A DNA stretch of 64,000 nt. It comes from Sphingobacteriia bacterium. Lineage in GTDB: Bacteria > Bacteroidota > Bacteroidia > Chitinophagales > Chitinophagaceae. The notes under the pieces are model-generated. The model was not told where the DNA came from and searched no databases. It saw only the letters and a list, made by a program, of their open reading frames with translations. The stretch spans positions 310,001 to 374,000 of the forward strand of contig JAFKLS010000019.1 of assembly GCA_017304675.1 (NCBI GenBank), read 5' to 3'. A program made the translations under genes and the position numbers. Shown here piece after piece: positions 17,817-27,567 of this stretch (positions are counted from its first letter, which is position 1; each line of letters begins with the position of its first letter).

Positions 17817-19856
17817 TCACTTTTTTACTGCAAACGTTTGATGCATTTGTCCAACACCGGTAATCGTTAAACTCTTCCACTGTTTAGGCAATACAGATTT
17901 AACCTGAACAATTCCTTTCTCAGTAATATCCAATCCGCCAAAGCCCATTAAAACGCTTTGCAATACACCACCTGCTCCTGTTGCAAAGTAGGGGTTGGTT
18001 CCGCCTTTTGTTTCTGCAATTACGTTAAAAGGTTTTTTTTGATTGGATAAATAAGCATCCTTAAACCAATGCATTGCTTTATCAGCATTACCAAGCCTTG
18101 CATACAACAGGGTAAAGATAGCCTGTGTCATGGCCGGTGTTCCTTCATTGGGTACGCGCTGTTCATAATATTCAAGGTCTTTTAAAATCTGTTTCGGATT
18201 GGTAATTTCTTTTAAAGGATATGCAAGCAAATTCACATCAGCTTGTTTAATTCCTTCACCTCTATACGATGCGTGTTCTTGTGTTACGCCATTATCCATT
18301 TTTAAAACAGGTATATTCTGTGCTACCAAATCCCAATCGTTATTGAGTGCAAGATTTAAAATGCCGGCAGCAGCATTGGCGTATTGCAACACGGCTTTGG
18401 CAGCGGCATTCGTCCATGCATTGTTATCTACATTCTCGGCCCATTCATCTGCAGCCACTACATTTTTTATTTCAAACTTTCCAGTACCATTCCGCTCTAC
18501 CCTGCTTGCCCAAAAATCGGCCGTTTCTTTTAAGATAGGCCACCCCTTTTCCCTCAACCATTCTTTATCTTGTGTAACACAATAGTAATTCCATGCAGCA
18601 ATACCCACGCATGCCGTAATATGATGCTCAAAAGGGCCACTCAAAGCCCATACAGGCGTTTCTTCTACACCGGAGGCAGCGCTTTCCCATGGAAACATTG
18701 CACCTTTATATCCATGGTTAAATGCATTACGCTTTGCTGCTTCCAATCGTTGATACCTATACTCGATCATACTTTTTGCCATTTCAGGATGCAATACAAG
18801 TATTGCCGGATACATCCATAATTCGGTATCCCAAAATACATGCCCGTTATAACCTAAGCCAGACAATCCCATAGGCGACGGACTTAAGGCCGTACCTTCT
18901 CTGGTGAAAGAATACAGATGATACAGCATACTATGAATATCCTGTTGCGACGAATCGTCTCCTTCTATTATAATATCGCTTTTCCATAAATTGTCCCACG
19001 CCTTATTGTGGAATTGAATTAACCTGTTACGGCCTTCCAGCTTTGCAAAGATGGTCATACGTTCCGCCTCATTTAAAGGATCATCATGATGAGCTGAAGT
19101 GATAGACGAGCCTGCAATACTATAAGCATAAGTTTCTCCCGCTTTCATTTTCTTAGAAAACTTCATTAAATGCATGTTATTATCCCACATTTCATGAATT
19201 ACCCTTGGCTCCTGGCCATGCGGTTCGCTAAACAGGAATGTATTAGATGCACACATTAACAGTTTGCCGGTGGGGCTTTTAGCTGATGAGGTTAATAAAC
19301 TAATCACTACATGCGGCCTGTCTATCTCATTGTAATAGTTTTGCACATCTTTCAAAGCATCGGGAGCTTCCATTACGCTGGCTGCGCTAATAGCAATATC
19401 TTTTTTAGCAATTACAGATACATCTATTAATACAGTAAAGGGCAATTGTCTTAAAGAATAATACGTGTAAGTAACAGAAGCTTTATCAGCATAATCGAAC
19501 GATGCAGTGAAGCTTGCATGTTTCATATCCAGCTCTTGTTTAAAATTAGAAACATTTGCGGCTTCAACTCTTCTCCCGTCTATTTCAAGATAGCCATTCA
19601 ACAAGTTGAAGCTTCGTAAAAAATTACTCACTCTTCCTCTACCATACAAATCATATGCACCTGCCAGCACTACATCTTTCACTTTAAAAGGTTCAGGAGA
19701 AGATACAATACCAATCATGCCATTAGCAACTGTAATACCATAATAATCTGCGGGATTGATATTATTTGCTTTTAGCTTCCACACATCAATCGTTTGCGAA
19801 AAGCTTATCTGAGCTATTAAAAGAAAGGCAACGGGTAGCAAGCATTTACGATACAT
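17817..19856 (-). CDS. periplasmic GH65 alpha-glucosidase (acid-trehalase / kojibiosidase-like)
   Basis: ATG 19856 gives a signal peptide (MYRKCLLPVAFLLIAQISFSQ) and a 679-residue protein; the longer ORF start at 19889 was rejected. GH65 features are clear: GHVFWDTELWMYPAIL in the (alpha/alpha)6 barrel, AADEWAENVDNNAWTNA with the general-acid Glu, and GIKQADVNLLAYPL. The family includes phosphorylases and hydrolases. Secretion and similarity to acid-trehalase and kojibiose-hydrolase members of Bacteroidota favour a hydrolase acting on an alpha-linked glucoside in the periplasm. It lies downstream of the SusCD/FG-GAP genes on the same strand but is separated from them by a plus-strand gene. 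Confidence 0.85.
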   Translation of the reverse strand: MYRKCLLPVAFLLIAQISFSQTIDVWKLKANNINPADYYGITVANGMIGIVSSPEPFKVKDVVLAGAYDLYGRGRVSNFLRSFNLLNGYLEIDGRRVEAANVSNFKQELDMKHASFTASFDYADKASVTYTYYSLRQLPFTVLIDVSVIAKKDIAISAASVMEAPDALKDVQNYYNEIDRPHVVISLLTSSAKSPTGKLLMCASNTFLFSEPHGQEPRVIHEMWDNNMHLMKFSKKMKAGETYAYSIAGSSITSAHHDDPLNEAERMTIFAKLEGRNRLIQFHNKAWDNLWKSDIIIEGDDSSQQDIHSMLYHLYSFTREGTALSPSPMGLSGLGYNGHVFWDTELWMYPAILVLHPEMAKSMIEYRYQRLEAAKRNAFNHGYKGAMFPWESAASGVEETPVWALSGPFEHHITACVGIAAWNYYCVTQDKEWLREKGWPILKETADFWASRVERNGTGKFEIKNVVAADEWAENVDNNAWTNAAAKAVLQYANAAAGILNLALNNDWDLVAQNIPVLKMDNGVTQEHASYRGEGIKQADVNLLAYPLKEITNPKQILKDLEYYEQRVPNEGTPAMTQAIFTLLYARLGNADKAMHWFKDAYLSNQKKPFNVIAETKGGTNPYFATGAGGVLQSVLMGFGGLDITEKGIVQVKSVLPKQWKSLTITGVGQMHQTFAVKK

Positions 19857-19943
19857 GGCAATTATTTTTCGTGTATTGCTAAAATACAATTTATCGGCAC
19901 AAATGTTTTTGAGCTTTACGTTTTTTTTGATGAACGTTTATGT

Positions 19944-19962
19944 ATTTTGCAAATAGCAAAAT
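19944..19962. promoter_or_regulatory. inverted repeat in the GH65 / GyrI-like divergent region
   Basis: ATTTTGC and GCAAAAT form perfect 7-bp arms around a 5-nt spacer. The repeat sits 10 bp before the plus-strand start at 19973 and about 90 bp before the GH65 start. It could be an operator shared by the two divergent genes. No regulator can be assigned. Confidence 0.3.
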
Positions 19963-19972
19963 TGATTGCCTT

Positions 19973-20911
19973 ATGAAAAAATGGATAGGCTTACTGGTAA
20001 TATTATTAATTCTTTTACTTGCGGGAGTATATGTGTTTATACCTGCAACACTCAAAGTGTCTTGTGTGCGATATGTAACCTGCTATCATGGATCCGTTCA
20101 GAAATTTATTACCGACCCGAAATGGTTTAACGATTTTTTACTGAAATCCACCAATACAAAAGAAAGTGATATTAACGGCAAAGATTTTTCTTATAAGTTA
20201 ACCAACACCTTCTCTAACTTAACAGAAATTAACATACATGCTAACAATATTGATGTAATGAGCCACCTGTTATCGTTTAGTGTGTATCTCGATTCATCAG
20301 CTATACAATGGTCTGCCGAAATAAAAACCGGCAACAACCCTATTAGCAGGATCACTACCTATTACAAAGCTGTTTCTTTAAAGAAAAGTATGGAGGGTTT
20401 GATATCAACATTAAAAGAACAATTAGACAAGCCCGAGAATTTATACGGCATTCATGTAAAAGAGGTACAGTTTGCAGATACTGTTTTGATTACCTCAAAA
20501 TTTACAACTGTGAATACGCCTCCCGACACGAGAAAACTCTATAGCATAGTAGCTTTATTAAAAACTTATGCCGGCAAAAATAATGCAGCAGTTGTAGACT
20601 CGCCGATGACTTTTACCCAAAGAAAGGATAGTATGTATTTTGAAACAATGGTTGGCCTGCCGATTAATAAGCTTATTATTGAAACAGGTGAATTTAAAAT
20701 AAAACGTATCCCACATGCCGGCAACATGTTACAAACTGAAATAAAAGGCGGTTTGCATACTATAGACAAAGGTTTTGAAAAACTTACAGAATATTTTCTC
20801 GATTCTAAAAGACAAAGCCCTGCAATACCCTTTCAAATGCTGATAACAAACAGGCTTGCTGAAACAGATACAAGCAAATGGATTACGAAGATCTACTATC
20901 CTGTAATGTAA
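19973..20911 (+). CDS. membrane-anchored SRPBCC / GyrI-like domain protein
   Basis: ATG 19973 (MKKWIGLLVILLILLLAGVY) starts with a transmembrane anchor; the ORF start at 19940 adds residues without function. The first half resembles an SRPBCC ligand-binding fold, and the last ~130 residues (IKRIPHAGNMLQTEIKGG onward) resemble the GyrI-like effector-binding domain of AraC regulators, here without a DNA-binding part. Function is unknown; binding of a small hydrophobic ligand at the membrane is possible. It is divergent from GH65 and convergent with the FG-GAP genes, with only 2 bp between stop codons and no hairpin terminator seen. Confidence 0.65.
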   Translation: MKKWIGLLVILLILLLAGVYVFIPATLKVSCVRYVTCYHGSVQKFITDPKWFNDFLLKSTNTKESDINGKDFSYKLTNTFSNLTEINIHANNIDVMSHLLSFSVYLDSSAIQWSAEIKTGNNPISRITTYYKAVSLKKSMEGLISTLKEQLDKPENLYGIHVKEVQFADTVLITSKFTTVNTPPDTRKLYSIVALLKTYAGKNNAAVVDSPMTFTQRKDSMYFETMVGLPINKLIIETGEFKIKRIPHAGNMLQTEIKGGLHTIDKGFEKLTEYFLDSKRQSPAIPFQMLITNRLAETDTSKWITKIYYPVM

Positions 20912-20913
20912 TT

Positions 20914-23900
20914 TTATTTAAATTTTATTACCATCAGGCTGTCATTGTTTCTAACCAAAACAAAAGCCTGCCGGCCATGAATTTTTATTGGTTTAATATG
21001 CCTTACCTGCCCTTTAATAACCAGGCCGTTTAAACTTTCAGCACTCAGCTTGCCATTATTGTATTGCAATATTGTTCCAAAATCTGCATCATACCGTCCC
21101 ATTTGTATATTGTTATCATAATAATTACCCGCCAACAAAATATCATTCCGGGAATTTGTAATAATACCATCCCTATACGGTGTAAATTGGGCCTGCCACG
21201 GCAAAGCATCTGTTTCAAATTTCATATTTCCTTTATTCATCAGTATGGCATTTGAAAAAAAGTTGGCAGTAAGTTTTTTGGCACTGTTTAGTTTTTCTTT
21301 CCCGAAAATGTCTGAAAGAGATGCTTTTGCAAAATCATCGGCGTATAAAAATTTCTTTTTTAAAATGGGTAATTGTTTTTGCAATTCGTCTTTATTAGCA
21401 AAACAAATTTCTTTGCCATTCAGGTAATATGTAAGTACTTGTTCTTTTTTCCCATTATCGTCAAAATCATTATAATATAAGTTAACTGGTTCTTTATCGC
21501 TGGCTTTCAGCCTTGAGTTCAACCCTAAATTCCCCGCAATCAAATCAATATTTCCATCATTATTAATATCAACCGGTAAAATAAAGTTCCACCATCCGCT
21601 TTTATCAGTTAATATTTTTTTTGTAAAAGTTCCTTTATTATTCATGAATGCATAAATGCCTCCCCATTCACAACAAATCAACAAATCCTTCTTCCCGTCT
21701 TTATCAATATCAAACCATAAGGCATTTGTTACCATTCCTATATTCTTTAATTCTTTAGCATATTTATCTGTAACATCAATAAACTTTCCATTACCATCAT
21801 TCAACAACAAATAAGAAGATGGTGTTTTGCCGTATTCCCACGGCACTGCTCTGCCTCCAATAAATAAATCAGGGAACCCATCTCCATTAAAATCGTTCAC
21901 AGCAACACATGATTGTGTTATATAAATATTCGGAAAAGCATTGTTCAGTTTTTTAAAGTTTGCTTTCCCATCATTTATATATATTCTGGGCAATAAATGT
22001 TCGTCTTCACCATAATATTCATTTCCTCCGCTTGCAATAATTAAATCAGGATAACCATCGTGATTGATATCTGCAAATTGAGCATCTACATCTTCGTACA
22101 TGCTATCCAGTAAAATATCATGTTGCAATCGCTGTTCAAACCTGCCGTTGGCTGTTTGCAGGAAAATTGCGCTATGTTGTGTTTTGGATGCTCCAATAAA
22201 AACATCATCCAATCCATCGTGATTAATATCTGCAACAGCAAGAGCCGGGCCTTCAGTAGATAACATATGGGGGATAAGAAACTCTCTGTTAAATTCAATA
22301 AACGGGTTTTCTTTATGCAGGTAATATAATCCAGTTTGGGCTGTGATGTCTTCAACAGGATTGGTCACATTTGTATGATACATAGTGATCAGTTGGTAGT
22401 TGAATTTAGGCAGGCCTTTCTGGTATGTAAACACGAGATTATTTTTCTTTCCGGATAATTGAATTTTTTGGAATGAATTGTCTGGCCATATAAGAAATGC
22501 AGAATCAATTTTTGTATTGAACAAACCAACATGCATTGGTATTTCCATACTTGACTGAAAGCCTCTTGCCGGATTTTTTTCATATGTTCTAATGCCACCA
22601 TTTGCAAACAATACCAATTTGGCTCCAATGGCATTCTTATTATTCACATCGCCTTTTAAACTAATCTCAACAAAAGGCCTTTCGTGTTTGTCGTTAGATT
22701 TATTCTGATAAACCAGAACAGGTTCATTTACATTGTTCACAACAATATCCAGGTCACCATCGTTGTCTAAATCTGCATAAACTGCACCGTTAGAAAATGT
22801 AGGAAGGTTATTAATAATAGCATCAGCTTTATCTTCAAACAACATGTTTCCTTTGTTTTGATAGAACTTATTAGGTATTTTAATCTCCGGAAATTTATCG
22901 GCCAACCCTAATGCTCTTTCATTGGTTGTATTGTTTTTTAATTCTTGCTGAATTTCTGTGTTTGAAATAAAGTTTACATAATCAATATCATTCATTCTTT
23001 TAGGAATGCCATTCGATATAAAAAGGTCTTTTAGTCCATCATTATCGAAATCCATCCATAAAGGGGCCCAGCTCCAATCAGTTGCATATACACCTGCATA
23101 CAATCCTATTTCACTAAACATTCCATTCCTTCTATTAAACTGCAAATTATTCCTGGTATATTGATAGGAGTAGCCAACATTTATTTTATGGTAAAAAATA
23201 TCATAATCATCTTCACCTAAAGACCTTTTTAACATATAAGGGTCTGATGGAAGCATATCCATAGAAATGATTTCAGGATAACCATCATTATTAGCATCTG
23301 CAACATCTACTCCCATTGAGAATTGACTTGTATGCATTAGCATGGTGGATGACTGCTCACTAAAAGTGCCATCATGATTGTTGATGTAGAGATAATCATT
23401 CTCATGAAAATCGTTACCAACGTACAGATCCGGCCATCCGTCTAAATTAATATCTGCCACAGCAACACCTAACCCATAACTAATTGCAGAACTATTAATG
23501 TTACTTTGCCTGGTTACATTTGTAAAATGGCCACCATCATTCCTAAACAATTGATCGCCTGACACCTCATTATAAGTGCCCAAAAAATTCTTTCTCGGCG
23601 CAAATGTGCCATTTTGATGAACAGAATGATTTAATAGGAACATATCCAAATCACCATCCATATCATAATCAAAGAAAACGGCTTGTGTACTAAACCCTGA
23701 AAAGTCTAATCCATATTTTTCAGCCTCGTCTTCATATACTGGCATACCATTCTTTATGCCCTTACAAATAAGTAATTGGTTTTTACTATGCAGCACTTCA
23801 AACTTCCCTACCCTGCAAACATAAATATCCAGTAATCCATCATTATTAATGTCTATTACAGATACACCAGTGCTCCAGCCACCATCTTGCGGAATATTTG

Positions 23901-24222
23901 CCTGTGCTGTTACATCTTTAAAATGCAAATCCCCTTCGTTAATGTATAAAGAATTACGCCCCTGGTTAGAAGCAAAAAATAAATCCGTTTTGCCATCATT
24001 ATTAAAATCGCCAGCCGCAACACCTGCGCCATTATAGAAATACATATATTTAAACATATTGAACGAATCAGTCGGCGTTAATTTATTGGCAAATGCCAAA
24101 CCGGTTTTTGATGCATCCAACGCTTCAAATAAGGTATCCTTCGGTTGAGCAGATTTACTACATCCAAATAATACTACATGTAATAACAACAAAGCATGTG
24201 ATAATATTTTTTGAATCGACAT
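20914..24222 (-). CDS. FG-GAP/VCBS repeat lipoprotein with ASPIC-UnbV domain (CRTAC1-like), copy 3
   Basis: This 1,102-residue lipoprotein (lipobox LFGC near residue 21) has about twelve calcium-binding FG-GAP motifs of the form DxNxDGxxD, for example DFNNDGKTDLFF, DYDMDGDLDMFL and DINHDGYPDLII. They are arranged as two beta-propellers around an ASPIC/UnbV-type segment near residues 520-590 (RGFQSSMEIPMHVGLF). The family is known mainly as extracellular or surface binding scaffolds; no catalytic residue is visible. It is third and last in a tandem of three paralogues, 8 bp after the second, in the SusCD operon direction. Likely role: surface or periplasmic carbohydrate or cofactor binding (inference). 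Confidence 0.85.
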   Translation of the reverse strand: MSIQKILSHALLLLHVVLFGCSKSAQPKDTLFEALDASKTGLAFANKLTPTDSFNMFKYMYFYNGAGVAAGDFNNDGKTDLFFASNQGRNSLYINEGDLHFKDVTAQANIPQDGGWSTGVSVIDINNDGLLDIYVCRVGKFEVLHSKNQLLICKGIKNGMPVYEDEAEKYGLDFSGFSTQAVFFDYDMDGDLDMFLLNHSVHQNGTFAPRKNFLGTYNEVSGDQLFRNDGGHFTNVTRQSNINSSAISYGLGVAVADINLDGWPDLYVGNDFHENDYLYINNHDGTFSEQSSTMLMHTSQFSMGVDVADANNDGYPEIISMDMLPSDPYMLKRSLGEDDYDIFYHKINVGYSYQYTRNNLQFNRRNGMFSEIGLYAGVYATDWSWAPLWMDFDNDGLKDLFISNGIPKRMNDIDYVNFISNTEIQQELKNNTTNERALGLADKFPEIKIPNKFYQNKGNMLFEDKADAIINNLPTFSNGAVYADLDNDGDLDIVVNNVNEPVLVYQNKSNDKHERPFVEISLKGDVNNKNAIGAKLVLFANGGIRTYEKNPARGFQSSMEIPMHVGLFNTKIDSAFLIWPDNSFQKIQLSGKKNNLVFTYQKGLPKFNYQLITMYHTNVTNPVEDITAQTGLYYLHKENPFIEFNREFLIPHMLSTEGPALAVADINHDGLDDVFIGASKTQHSAIFLQTANGRFEQRLQHDILLDSMYEDVDAQFADINHDGYPDLIIASGGNEYYGEDEHLLPRIYINDGKANFKKLNNAFPNIYITQSCVAVNDFNGDGFPDLFIGGRAVPWEYGKTPSSYLLLNDGNGKFIDVTDKYAKELKNIGMVTNALWFDIDKDGKKDLLICCEWGGIYAFMNNKGTFTKKILTDKSGWWNFILPVDINNDGNIDLIAGNLGLNSRLKASDKEPVNLYYNDFDDNGKKEQVLTYYLNGKEICFANKDELQKQLPILKKKFLYADDFAKASLSDIFGKEKLNSAKKLTANFFSNAILMNKGNMKFETDALPWQAQFTPYRDGIITNSRNDILLAGNYYDNNIQMGRYDADFGTILQYNNGKLSAESLNGLVIKGQVRHIKPIKIHGRQAFVLVRNNDSLMVIKFK

Positions 24223-24230
24223 GAAATAAT

Positions 24231-27200
24231 TTATTTTTTTGAAATAGATTGTAACTGATACAATAAGGGCGTTTCATTATTTTGCAATATTAACAACGCG
24301 AGCTTCTTTTTATACGATAAAATAGCCATATCTCTTACCATTCCATCCAGCGAAAACCCGGCCCGGCTATTTTTTAATACTTGAAAATTGCCTTTGCCAT
24401 TATTTATTAAAACCTGACCATGATTTGCATCTAACCGTCCTAGTTGTGGCTGAAAATTGAACTCGTTCCCACCAATAATCAGGTCTGTAAAACCATCATT
24501 ATTAACATCAACAGCTACAATTGCTTTAGCAGAAGATAATTGAACGGAAACCGGTAATGCTGCTATTGTGAAGTGTCCTCCACCTTTATTTATGGCAACT
24601 ATAGAAGACATGAAATTAACTTGTTTAACAGAAGTTTTTTTTATTTGTTCAGGCGTAAATAATTCCTGAACAGATTTTGTTGCATATTCCGCATGATGAA
24701 GGTTTTGTTTTTTTAAGCCTGGTAATTCATCCTGTACATCCCTTTTCATAAAAACAGGTTTATCTTTTCCATCAACTGTTTTAGTCATTATTTTATCAAT
24801 CCTTCCATTTTCATCAAAGTCACCATACCATAATTTTAAAGGATTCTGCACGTTTGCATGAAGAGCGAAATTCTCTCCGATATTGCCTAATATCAAATCT
24901 TCTCTTCCATCGGCATTCACATCTGCCACAGCTACTGTTTGCCACCATCCCAGTAATCCATCAAGGTCGGTTTTCAGCTTAGTAAAATGATCTTCCTCAA
25001 ATTTAAATACCAAAGGAGCCATCCATTCACCAACAATAACCAATTCTTTTTTCTTATCACCGTCTACATCACATAATACTGCTCCTTTAATCATCCCCGC
25101 ATTATTAAGGCCTCCCATGGCTTGTTCCGGCAAATCTGCAAATACTGCTTTTCCTTTATTAATATATATATGGCTTATAGGTGTGCTGCCATATTCTTTA
25201 GATACTGCATCAGCACCAACAAACAGATCCATTTTTCCATCACCATTAAAATCGAAAGGGATAACAACACCAACATTGTCTTTATTCAAAGGGAAAGAAT
25301 TAGGCGAGATAGTAAAATTGCCTTTACCATCGTTAATAAACAATCTATGCTGTAATTCTCTTGCGGCAGGAGTAATATTGTTACCACCAGCGCCTATAAA
25401 TAAGTCCATATCGCCATCTCCATCTGCATCAAAAAAACAAACGGCAGCGTCTTCAAAACCTGCATACTGCAAAAGACCCGGAATACTTTTTTTCATAAAC
25501 CCTTCAGGTGTTTGTAAATACAATTGCCCGGCATGTTCTGTTGTGCCTCCAATAAAAACATCTTGCAACCCATCTCCATTTACATCGGCGACTGCCGTTT
25601 TAGGACCTTGGTGCGAAAGCATTTCAGGAATGGCACGTTCATAATAAAAGTCGGTATAATCAGGTTGCAGATGCTTATCAAAAATTGTAGCCACCTGTTT
25701 AAATAATGGAGGCGGTTCTTCTTTTTTAATGGAAATTATTCCTGGCGCATCTTCAGGCTCTGTAATATTTAGAGTTGAATTAATTTTTGGCTGAACAATT
25801 TTTGTGTATTTGAGATCGGGCCAGTAAATAATAATTGAATCAATAATATTTTTTGTTCCTAATCCTATTACTTGTTTGTAATCAACCGAAGATTGAAAAC
25901 CGCGGCTTGGAATAATCTCTTTTGAAAGTTTTTCATTGCCTATAAAAGCAACGATTTTTGAACCAATTGCAAAACGGTTTTTACTTTTCCCTTTAAGGTT
26001 GATGGAAATAAAATTATTATGATTTAATTCCCTGCTTTTATTTTTCAGAATCAGTGCAGGTTCGTTCACATTATTAATTACTAAATCTAAATCGCCATCC
26101 CCATCCAAATCTCCATATGCAGCGCCATTAGAAAAAGAATTTTGGGTAAAGCCCCATGAAGCTCCTACATCTTCAAATTTCAAATTCCCCAAATTTCTGA
26201 ACATTTTGTTGGGAACAGCAATAGAAGGAATTTTATTCACCAATTCTTTTAAATCTTTCTTTCCTGTTGCAATCATTTTCTCTTTTATCTCGTTTGCATC
26301 AAAATCAAGGAAATCCTGGTTTGTAAGATCACGGTATATACCATTACACACATAAAGGTCTGTATTGCCGTCATTATCTGCATCAAACATTAAAGCGCCC
26401 CAACTCCATTCTGAAGCATTAACACCGCTATAATTGGCTATGTCCAAAAATTTTCCTTCCGTAGTATTGAGCTGTAAAGTGTTTTGTAAAAACTGATGAT
26501 GAAAATCGTTACGTTCTTTTAAACGATACTGGTCAATATCATCAAAACTCAATGTTGTTTTTAACCGGTAATCATCGGCCGGCAGCATATCTGTAGTAAA
26601 AATATCCGGGTAACCATCGTTGTTAATGTCTCCAAAATCGGCCCCCATTGAAGCATAACTTGTATGCGAAACCCAAGTATCCAATTCATCTTTAAATGTT
26701 CCATTTTTTTGATTGATATACAAATAGTCTCTCTCAAAAAAATCATTAGAAACATAAATATCCGGATAGTGATCACCATTCACATCTCCAATGGTTACAC
26801 CCAATCCAAAACTCATTAAAGAGCCATGAATACCTGCCGTTTGTGTTACTTCTACAAAATGTCCATTGTCATTTCTGTATAAATGATCACCTCCGCCTTT
26901 TAAATAATCTGGCACATTCCATTTTGCTGCAGGCAAATCCCTTTGATGCGGATAGCCTAAACTGTTTACAGGGACCGGGCTATTATTAATGATAAAGCAA
27001 TCAAGATCACCATCCATATCGTAATCAAAAAAGCTTGCCTGGGTGCTATAACCGGAATCTGCCAACCCATATTCTTCTGCTCTTTCTGTAAAGGTTAAAT
27101 CGTGGTTGTTAATGTATAATTGATTTTTTCGCAATGAAGCGTTATACATGTTACCAGCATTGCAAACATAAATATCCAGCCATCCATCATTATTTACATC

Positions 27201-27554
27201 TGCAAAAACAACACCTGTACTGTATTGTAATTTGTCTCCAAATCCAGCCTTAGCCGAGATATCTTCAAATTTAAAATTACCTTTATTCAGGTATAACTTA
27301 TTTGGTCCCTGGTTGGCTGTAAAGAAAATATCTGGTAGCCCATCGTTATTAATATCACCAATAGCTACTCCGCCACCATTATAGAAATTACGATAATTAA
27401 GAATATTGATCGAGTCGTTATCTTCAACTTTATTTATAAATTGAATACCTGAATTATCTATTGCTTCAAATAAGTTATTTCTCTTCTGTTTTTGAGAACA
27501 GGCGATAAATATTAAGGTCGCCACAATTACTATCGTTAATTGATTCTTATACAT
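24231..27554 (-). CDS. FG-GAP/VCBS repeat lipoprotein with ASPIC-UnbV domain (CRTAC1-like), copy 2
   Basis: The product has 1,107 residues with lipobox FIAC. About thirteen FG-GAP calcium motifs are visible, including DVNNDGWLDIYV, DLDGDGDLDLVI and DADGDGDMDLFI. The central segment SRGFQSSVDYKQVIGLG is the ASPIC/UnbV-type part. It is clearly more similar to copy 1 than to copy 3: for example NFYNGGGVAIGDINNDGLPD is shared with copy 1. It lies 13 bp downstream of copy 1 and 8 bp upstream of copy 3, so a single transcript is expected. No acidic export signal follows the lipid-modified Cys (CSQKQKRN), so surface exposure is uncertain. Confidence 0.86.
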   Translation of the reverse strand: MYKNQLTIVIVATLIFIACSQKQKRNNLFEAIDNSGIQFINKVEDNDSINILNYRNFYNGGGVAIGDINNDGLPDIFFTANQGPNKLYLNKGNFKFEDISAKAGFGDKLQYSTGVVFADVNNDGWLDIYVCNAGNMYNASLRKNQLYINNHDLTFTERAEEYGLADSGYSTQASFFDYDMDGDLDCFIINNSPVPVNSLGYPHQRDLPAAKWNVPDYLKGGGDHLYRNDNGHFVEVTQTAGIHGSLMSFGLGVTIGDVNGDHYPDIYVSNDFFERDYLYINQKNGTFKDELDTWVSHTSYASMGADFGDINNDGYPDIFTTDMLPADDYRLKTTLSFDDIDQYRLKERNDFHHQFLQNTLQLNTTEGKFLDIANYSGVNASEWSWGALMFDADNDGNTDLYVCNGIYRDLTNQDFLDFDANEIKEKMIATGKKDLKELVNKIPSIAVPNKMFRNLGNLKFEDVGASWGFTQNSFSNGAAYGDLDGDGDLDLVINNVNEPALILKNKSRELNHNNFISINLKGKSKNRFAIGSKIVAFIGNEKLSKEIIPSRGFQSSVDYKQVIGLGTKNIIDSIIIYWPDLKYTKIVQPKINSTLNITEPEDAPGIISIKKEEPPPLFKQVATIFDKHLQPDYTDFYYERAIPEMLSHQGPKTAVADVNGDGLQDVFIGGTTEHAGQLYLQTPEGFMKKSIPGLLQYAGFEDAAVCFFDADGDGDMDLFIGAGGNNITPAARELQHRLFINDGKGNFTISPNSFPLNKDNVGVVIPFDFNGDGKMDLFVGADAVSKEYGSTPISHIYINKGKAVFADLPEQAMGGLNNAGMIKGAVLCDVDGDKKKELVIVGEWMAPLVFKFEEDHFTKLKTDLDGLLGWWQTVAVADVNADGREDLILGNIGENFALHANVQNPLKLWYGDFDENGRIDKIMTKTVDGKDKPVFMKRDVQDELPGLKKQNLHHAEYATKSVQELFTPEQIKKTSVKQVNFMSSIVAINKGGGHFTIAALPVSVQLSSAKAIVAVDVNNDGFTDLIIGGNEFNFQPQLGRLDANHGQVLINNGKGNFQVLKNSRAGFSLDGMVRDMAILSYKKKLALLILQNNETPLLYQLQSISKK

Positions 27555-27567
27555 TAAAATTGAAAAC

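Noticed and set aside
17831..17840. CAAACGTTTG, identical to the core of the LacI operator
   Set aside because: It lies within the last codons of the GH65 gene, not near a start; it may be chance. It would merit attention only if binding were shown.
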